Assembly (NCBI RefSeq): GCF_013385985.1
Contig: NZ_JACAOY010000028.1
Span: 13,909-49,289, forward strand
DNA from: Pseudomonas sp. B6002
Lineage (GTDB): Bacteria; Pseudomonadota; Gammaproteobacteria; Pseudomonadales; Pseudomonadaceae
Length of the DNA stretch: 35,381 bases
Direction: 5' to 3'
Positions 31,046 through 35,381 of the stretch are shown here, piece by piece (positions within the stretch are counted from its first letter, which is position 1; every line of letters begins with the position of its first letter). Below the pieces are notes generated by a model. The model was not told the origin of the DNA. It made no database searches and saw only the letters and a list, made by a program, of their open reading frames with translations. The translations under genes were made by a program, and so were the position numbers.

Positions 31046-33754
31046 GTCATGGGTGGCAAACCCTTCGGTGAATTGCCCATAGACCGAACCCATCAGTTCG
31101 CGGGCGACGCGCAAGCGGCCTTGGTCTTTCCATAACCGCGCCAGTGACGTGGCACTGCGTAATTCCCAGGCCAGCGCACCTTGCTGATGGGCCAGGCCCA
31201 TGGCCTCCAGCAGCAACGCTTCGGCCCTACGGGCGTCCGCCATGCCTTCAGCCCTGACCCGCAGAATCTCTGGGGTACACCAACCGGCCGCACCGTTTCG
31301 GGCGCGCTCAAACGCGGTGTCACTGACTTCGCTGGCCTGGAAGGTCAGCAGGAGGTCTTCGACCAATCCCAGGCCTTGCAGCGATGCGTGTTGCGCCGTG
31401 CCCGCGTAGTGCTGGGCCCAGGTATGAAACAACTGCACCGAGTGTTTTTGGGATTGTTGCAACAACAGCTCCAGTAACGCCTGTGCTGCCGGGGTGTCGC
31501 CGTTGTAGCGTGCGATCACCACACCGGCCAGCGCCAGGGTGTAGCAGATCGACGTGCCGTGGTTGATCTGCAACGCCAGTTCCAGGGCTTGGCTGGCCGT
31601 GCGCCAGGCGCGCTCTGGAAAACCGCGCAGCCACAGGGTACGCGCCAGGATGGTCAAGGACGCCACGCTCTGGTCGTACTGCACGCCGAAACCATGGGTA
31701 AACCGGTTGAGGTGGCCGCTGTGGGCCATGCGCTGGATCACCTGCTCGGCGTTGTGCAGCGCCAGCGCCTGGTTGCCGGCGAAATGCTGCGCCAGCACCC
31801 GCAGGCGCTGGGCGCTGAGGGCCAGCAGCGGTTCGGTGTGCGGGCCGAGTTGATCAAAGTGCAGGCTTTGCGCCAGCGCTTCACGGTAGTTACCGCAGCA
31901 CAGGTTGACCGCCATGTGCCCCGACACTGCACGCAACTGGCCGGCCAGGTCCTTGCCGCCTTCGGCCAGGCGCCGTGCGCAGGCAAAGGCGGCAATGGTC
32001 TGCGGTGTGCCGCCCTGGGTGTGATAGGAAAAACTGCCCAGGGCCAGTTGCAGCAACATGTGCAGGCGCTGGCTTGGCGCGCTCGATTGCTTGAGCCGTG
32101 CCAGGGCCTTGCCCACGTACAGGCCGTGTTCGCGCAGCAGCGACAACTCTTGCCACAGCGGCATGGCGCCGACCGTCAGGCGAATGCCCAGCAGGTGCGT
32201 GCCCTGGTCGCCCAGGCCCCAATCGAGGGCGGCGCGGATGTCTTCACGCAAAGGTGCGTAACGGTCGATCCAGGTTTGGGTAGCAATCAACTCCCAGTCA
32301 TCCTGGGCCTGGTTCATCAACGCCAGGCAGCGTTCGGCATGGCGTTCACGGGTGGCCTGGAGTTCATCGGCCACGCTGAGTTGTTCCAGGGCGTAGGTGC
32401 GGGTGATATCCAGCAAGCGATAGACCATCTCGTCATCGCCGGCTTCCACGTTGAGCAGGGACTTGGCGACCAATTGGGTGATCGACCCCAGTACCTCGCT
32501 GGGCGCGATCTGCTCCCCGGCAATCACCGCGGCGGCACTCGCCAGGCTGAACCCGCCGCGAAACACCGCCAGGCGACGCAGGCAGATCTGCTCGCAAGGG
32601 GTCAGCAGGTCAAAGCTCCAGTCCAGCGTGGCGCGCAGGGTTTGCTGACGGGGCAGGGCGCTGCGCTGGCCACGGGTGAGCAGGCGGAAGTTGTCTTCCA
32701 TCTGCACCAGCAACCCCGGCAGGCCGAAGCGTTCGATCTGGGCGGCAACCAGTTCAATGGCCAGGGGAATGCCGTCCAGCCTCTGGCAGATATCAATCGC
32801 CAGCGGCAACTCGGCTTCGCTCAGTTCAAAGCTGTCCTGGTGGGACATGGCCCGCTCGATCAGCAATTGCAAGGCCGGGTAGCCCAACGCCTGGGCACGG
32901 TTGCCAGTGGCGGGCGGGCAGGCGAGGGGGTCCAGGCGTTGCACGCATTCGCCTTCGGCCCGCAAGGCCTCGCGGCTGGTGGTGAGGATATGCAGGTGAG
33001 GGGCGTGACGCAGCAGGGTTTCGCTGATCAGCGCGATGTCATCGAGCAGGTGTTCGCAGTTGTCGATCACCAGCAACAGCTGGCGGTCGCGCAATTGATG
33101 GGCAAAGGCGGCGAGGGGCTCATGCTCGGCGCACGTCAGGTCGAGCAGGGCGGCGAGGTTGGGCAGGATCATCGACGGTGCGCTGAGCGGTGCCAGGTCC
33201 AGCAGGCGGATGCCGTCGCGGTAATGCCCGATCAGCAGTTCCGCCACGCGCAACGCGACGGTGGTCTTGCCGATGCCCCCGGGGCCGGTCAGTGTGATGA
33301 AGCGTTGCTGGGGCAGTTGCTGCACCAGCGTGTCGATCAACGCCTGGCGGCCGATCATGCGGGTGTGGCGCAGCGGCAGGTTGTGGCACGCGCGTTGGGG
33401 AGCGCCGTCGGTGGGCAGTGTCATCGGTTCGATGCTCAGTGGCGCAACAAAACTGTAGCCACGCTGCGCCACCGTGACGATATAGCGCTGCCCGGCCTGG
33501 CCATCGCCCAGCGCCTTGCGCAGCGCTGCCATGTGCACGCGCAGGTTGCCGTCCTCGACCACGCTTTTGGGCCAGACCCGCGCGATCAGTTCCTGCTTGC
33601 TCACCACATTGCCGGCGTGTTCCAGCAGCACCAGCAGGATCTCGACTGCGCGCCGCCCCAAACGCAACGGGCGACCGGCCTCCAGCACCAGGCGTTGGTG
33701 CGGGTGGACACGGTAGGGGCCGAAATGCACGGCCTGGTCGCGGGGGTCACTCAT
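30992..33754 (-). CDS. Winged-helix/NB-ARC ATPase transcriptional regulator
   Basis: This 920-residue regulator has an OmpR-type winged helix (residues 8-105, with N-L-R-V-H-M-A-A-L-R-K-A-L and Q-R-G-Y-S-F). An NB-ARC ATPase follows with Walker A G157-P-G-G-I-G-K-T164, Walker B Q-L-L-L-V-I-D-N-C-E-H and the downstream G-I-P-L-A-I-E-L motif. A helical, TPR-like C-terminal half (about 480-920) probably senses ligand or protein. These STAND-type regulators are ATP-driven switches; the signal and targets are unknown. It is transcribed toward a shorter paralogue and overlaps its 3' end by 54 bp. The next gene upstream is an AraC regulator on the same strand, 58 bp away. Confidence 0.85.
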   Translation of the reverse strand: MSDPRDQAVHFGPYRVHPHQRLVLEAGRPLRLGRRAVEILLVLLEHAGNVVSKQELIARVWPKSVVEDGNLRVHMAALRKALGDGQAGQRYIVTVAQRGYSFVAPLSIEPMTLPTDGAPQRACHNLPLRHTRMIGRQALIDTLVQQLPQQRFITLTGPGGIGKTTVALRVAELLIGHYRDGIRLLDLAPLSAPSMILPNLAALLDLTCAEHEPLAAFAHQLRDRQLLLVIDNCEHLLDDIALISETLLRHAPHLHILTTSREALRAEGECVQRLDPLACPPATGNRAQALGYPALQLLIERAMSHQDSFELSEAELPLAIDICQRLDGIPLAIELVAAQIERFGLPGLLVQMEDNFRLLTRGQRSALPRQQTLRATLDWSFDLLTPCEQICLRRLAVFRGGFSLASAAAVIAGEQIAPSEVLGSITQLVAKSLLNVEAGDDEMVYRLLDITRTYALEQLSVADELQATRERHAERCLALMNQAQDDWELIATQTWIDRYAPLREDIRAALDWGLGDQGTHLLGIRLTVGAMPLWQELSLLREHGLYVGKALARLKQSSAPSQRLHMLLQLALGSFSYHTQGGTPQTIAAFACARRLAEGGKDLAGQLRAVSGHMAVNLCCGNYREALAQSLHFDQLGPHTEPLLALSAQRLRVLAQHFAGNQALALHNAEQVIQRMAHSGHLNRFTHGFGVQYDQSVASLTILARTLWLRGFPERAWRTASQALELALQINHGTSICYTLALAGVVIARYNGDTPAAQALLELLLQQSQKHSVQLFHTWAQHYAGTAQHASLQGLGLVEDLLLTFQASEVSDTAFERARNGAAGWCTPEILRVRAEGMADARRAEALLLEAMGLAHQQGALAWELRSATSLARLWKDQGRLRVARELMGSVYGQFTEGFATHDLTRARRLLDELQDKRPA

Positions 33755-33812
33755 GGGTGGCCGTGCTCTGGGAAAAGGGTCTGGGCAGCATATGCCACAC
33801 GGGTGCAGACCA

Positions 33813-34211
33813 CTAGGCCGCGATCACTTGGGGCTTGTGGCGTAATTGGTGGTTTCGCCAGGTCATCGGGTTGACGCCTTCGCTGCGGGTGAACATGTGG
33901 CAGAAGTGCGCCTGGTCGCAAAACCCGCACTCCAGGCTGATTTGCGTCAGGCTCAGGGCGGAGCCGGTGATCAGCTCTTTGGCCCTTTGGATGCGCTGTT
34001 GGCGTATCCATTCCTGGGGCGACAGCCCGGTGGTGCACTTGAACGCGCGGGAAAAATGGCTGCGCGACAGCGCGCAAGCCTGGGCCAGGTCAGCAATGGC
34101 CAAGCTTTCACCGAGGTTGGCGAGGATCAACTGTTTGGCAATACGCTCGCGCCGAGGGCATAGGCCGCCGGTAGCGGATAAGCGGGGAGCACAGTGCTCG
34201 AGTCGGGCCAT
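33813..34211 (-). CDS. AraC-family regulator, DNA-binding domain only
   Basis: This 132-residue protein consists of little more than the two-helix-turn-helix AraC DNA-binding domain. The first is I-A-D-L-A-Q-A-C-A-L-S-R-S-H-F-S-R-A-F and the second I-S-L-E-C-G-F-C-D-Q-A-H-F-C-H-M-F. The closing P-M-T-W-R replaces the usual P-x-x-Y-R. A preceding segment with three scattered cysteines is too short for an effector domain, like SoxS/MarA-sized regulators. Such proteins often respond by changes in their own level. It is divergent from the MexT-like gene, with 205 bp between. The start at the Met of M-A-R-L-E-H-C is the first plausible one; the frame remains open upstream but has no good initiation site. 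Confidence 0.82.
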   Translation of the reverse strand: MARLEHCAPRLSATGGLCPRRERIAKQLILANLGESLAIADLAQACALSRSHFSRAFKCTTGLSPQEWIRQQRIQRAKELITGSALSLTQISLECGFCDQAHFCHMFTRSEGVNPMTWRNHQLRHKPQVIAA

Positions 34212-34416
34212 GACGAATATCCGCAGTCGATGGGAGCGTTCCCGGTGAATGGATGCAGTGTAGACGTGGCCAATCTTGTTGCCGGACCGTCTGGCTGACG
34301 AGTTAATCGTTGTTAATTTCGCCAGGTCCGGGGCCGGAAAAGACAGCACAGACGTGCAATCGCGGCGCCGACTGGCGTGCTTATCTGGCGGCTTGCCAAC
34401 CGTTTGGATACACGCC

Positions 34417-35325
34417 ATGAACCGTAACGACCTGCGCCGCGTCGACATGAACCTGCTGGTGATCTTCGAAGCGCTGATGTTCGAAAAGAACCTGACCCGG
34501 GTGGCCGAAAAACTGTTCATGGGCCAACCCGCCGTGAGTGCGGCGCTGGGACGTTTGCGGGACTTGTTCGACGACCCGTTGCTGTTGCGCAACGGGCGGG
34601 GCATGGAGCCCACGCCACGCGCCGTGGCGATACTCAAGGAGCTGCAACCGGCCATGGACACTATTTCGGGCGCGGTCAGCCGCGCCAAGGATTTCGACCC
34701 TTCTACCAGCTGTGCGGTGTTTCGCATTGGCCTGTCCGATGACGCTGAATTCGGCTTGTTCCCGCCGTTGCTCAGCCAACTGCGCGAGGAGGCCCCTGGG
34801 ATTATCGTGGTGGTGCGGCGGGCCAATTACCTGCTGATGTCGTCGTTGCTGGCCAGCGGCGAGATTTCAGTGGGGGTGAGCTACACCACCGAACTGCCGG
34901 CGAATGCCAAACGCAAGAAACTGCGGGATATCCCGTGCAAGGTGTTGCGTGGGGATGACGGCGTGCAGCCGCTGACGTTGGACGACTACTGTTCGCGGCC
35001 CCATGCGATGGTGTCGTTTTCGGGGGATTTGAGCGGCAATATCGACCTTGATTTGGCACGCATTGGCCGGTCGCGGCGAGTGGTGTTGGCGGTGCCGCAG
35101 TTCAGTGGGTTGCGGGCGTTGCTGGCGGGCACGCAGATCATTGCGACGGTGCCGGATTACGCGGCGTGTGCGTTGACTGAGGGGACGACGTTGCGGGCGG
35201 AGGATCCGCCGTTTGCGATTGATGCGGCGGAGTTGTCGATGGTGTGGAGTGGGGTGCATGACAATGACCCGGCGGAGCGGTGGTTGCGGGGGAGGATTGG
35301 GGAGCATATGGCTCGGGTGGTTTGA
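34417..35325 (+). CDS. LysR-family regulator closely resembling MexT
   Basis: This 302-residue LysR protein begins M-N-R-N-D-L-R-R-V-D, followed by N-L-L-V-I-F-E-A-L-M and the helix-turn-helix G-Q-P-A-V-S-A-A-L-G-R-L-R. The effector domain keeps segments I recall from P. aeruginosa MexT, such as F-R-I-G-L-S-D-D-A-E-F-G-L, R-R-A-N-Y-L-L-M, A-S-G-E-I-S-V-G-V-S-Y-T and N-D-P-A-E-R-W-L-R. MexT activates the mexEF-oprN efflux pump under electrophile or redox stress, so a similar role is plausible. However, mexEF and mexS are not in the window, and only 56 bp remain downstream. The assignment rests on recalled similarity and is not proof of orthology. Confidence 0.85.
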   Translation: MNRNDLRRVDMNLLVIFEALMFEKNLTRVAEKLFMGQPAVSAALGRLRDLFDDPLLLRNGRGMEPTPRAVAILKELQPAMDTISGAVSRAKDFDPSTSCAVFRIGLSDDAEFGLFPPLLSQLREEAPGIIVVVRRANYLLMSSLLASGEISVGVSYTTELPANAKRKKLRDIPCKVLRGDDGVQPLTLDDYCSRPHAMVSFSGDLSGNIDLDLARIGRSRRVVLAVPQFSGLRALLAGTQIIATVPDYAACALTEGTTLRAEDPPFAIDAAELSMVWSGVHDNDPAERWLRGRIGEHMARVV

Positions 35326-35381
35326 TTGCGTACATATCCGTTATTTGGGGGATGGCTGAAATTGGTTCCGCTCTTACAGCG

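Noticed and set aside
31559-33874. A 771-codon plus-strand open frame opposite the large NB-ARC regulator.
   Set aside because: The minus frame encodes clear winged-helix and Walker motifs; the plus product is glutamine/histidine/glycine-rich shadow sequence.
29594-34211. The regulator cluster as an anti-phage defence system, because of the NB-ARC ATPases.
   Set aside because: Both proteins carry an OmpR-type DNA-binding domain and no effector such as a nuclease, protease or TIR domain, so transcription control is the better reading.

Overview
The window reads as chromosomal DNA of a GC-rich gammaproteobacterium, most likely a Pseudomonas of the fluorescens group. The reasons are the codon usage, the Pseudomonas-type REP palindromes (three inverted doublets), the RocR-like EAL regulator beside a chaperone-usher fimbria, and a LysR regulator that closely resembles MexT. 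No phage, transposase, CRISPR array, rRNA or tRNA was recognised. This is accessory-rich but ordinary-looking chromosome rather than an island.

Region by region: (1) 1-7173 is a chaperone-usher fimbrial operon (major pilin, chaperone, usher, two-domain adhesin). It is followed without a break by a receiver-EAL cyclic-di-GMP phosphodiesterase, a truncated receiver-like protein and a short extra pilin. (2) 7298-10227 holds a SotB-type efflux transporter, a small LprI/DUF1311-like exported protein, a GIY-YIG-like protein and aquaporin Z. (3) 10279-21084 is a carbohydrate or polyol catabolic locus. One arm (minus strand) carries a CUT2 ABC transporter, two short-chain dehydrogenases, a SorC-type regulator and transaldolase. 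The divergent arm carries a two-subunit transketolase and an FGGY kinase. The 361-bp region between the arms has a matched pair of AT-rich palindromes, one near each promoter side.

(4) 21200-24962 holds an orphan sulfonate/nitrate-type binding protein and a tightly coupled four-gene unit: two paralogous 2-oxoglutarate/Fe(II) oxygenase-like proteins, a free-standing Ada-type zinc domain and an EamA transporter. One of the two oxygenases has lost its metal-binding aspartate. (5) 25033-29444 holds a LysR/quinone-oxidoreductase divergent pair, a secreted protein made of eight 13-residue repeats, a pirin and a GlxA-type regulator. (6) 29594-35325 is a cluster of regulators: two convergent winged-helix/NB-ARC paralogues (one truncated, their 3' ends overlapping), a DNA-binding-only AraC protein and a MexT-like LysR regulator.

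The likeliest under-described systems are the split-transketolase sugar locus, the paired oxygenase/Ada-domain/EamA operon and the tandem-repeat secreted protein. The substrates of the first two cannot be settled from sequence alone.
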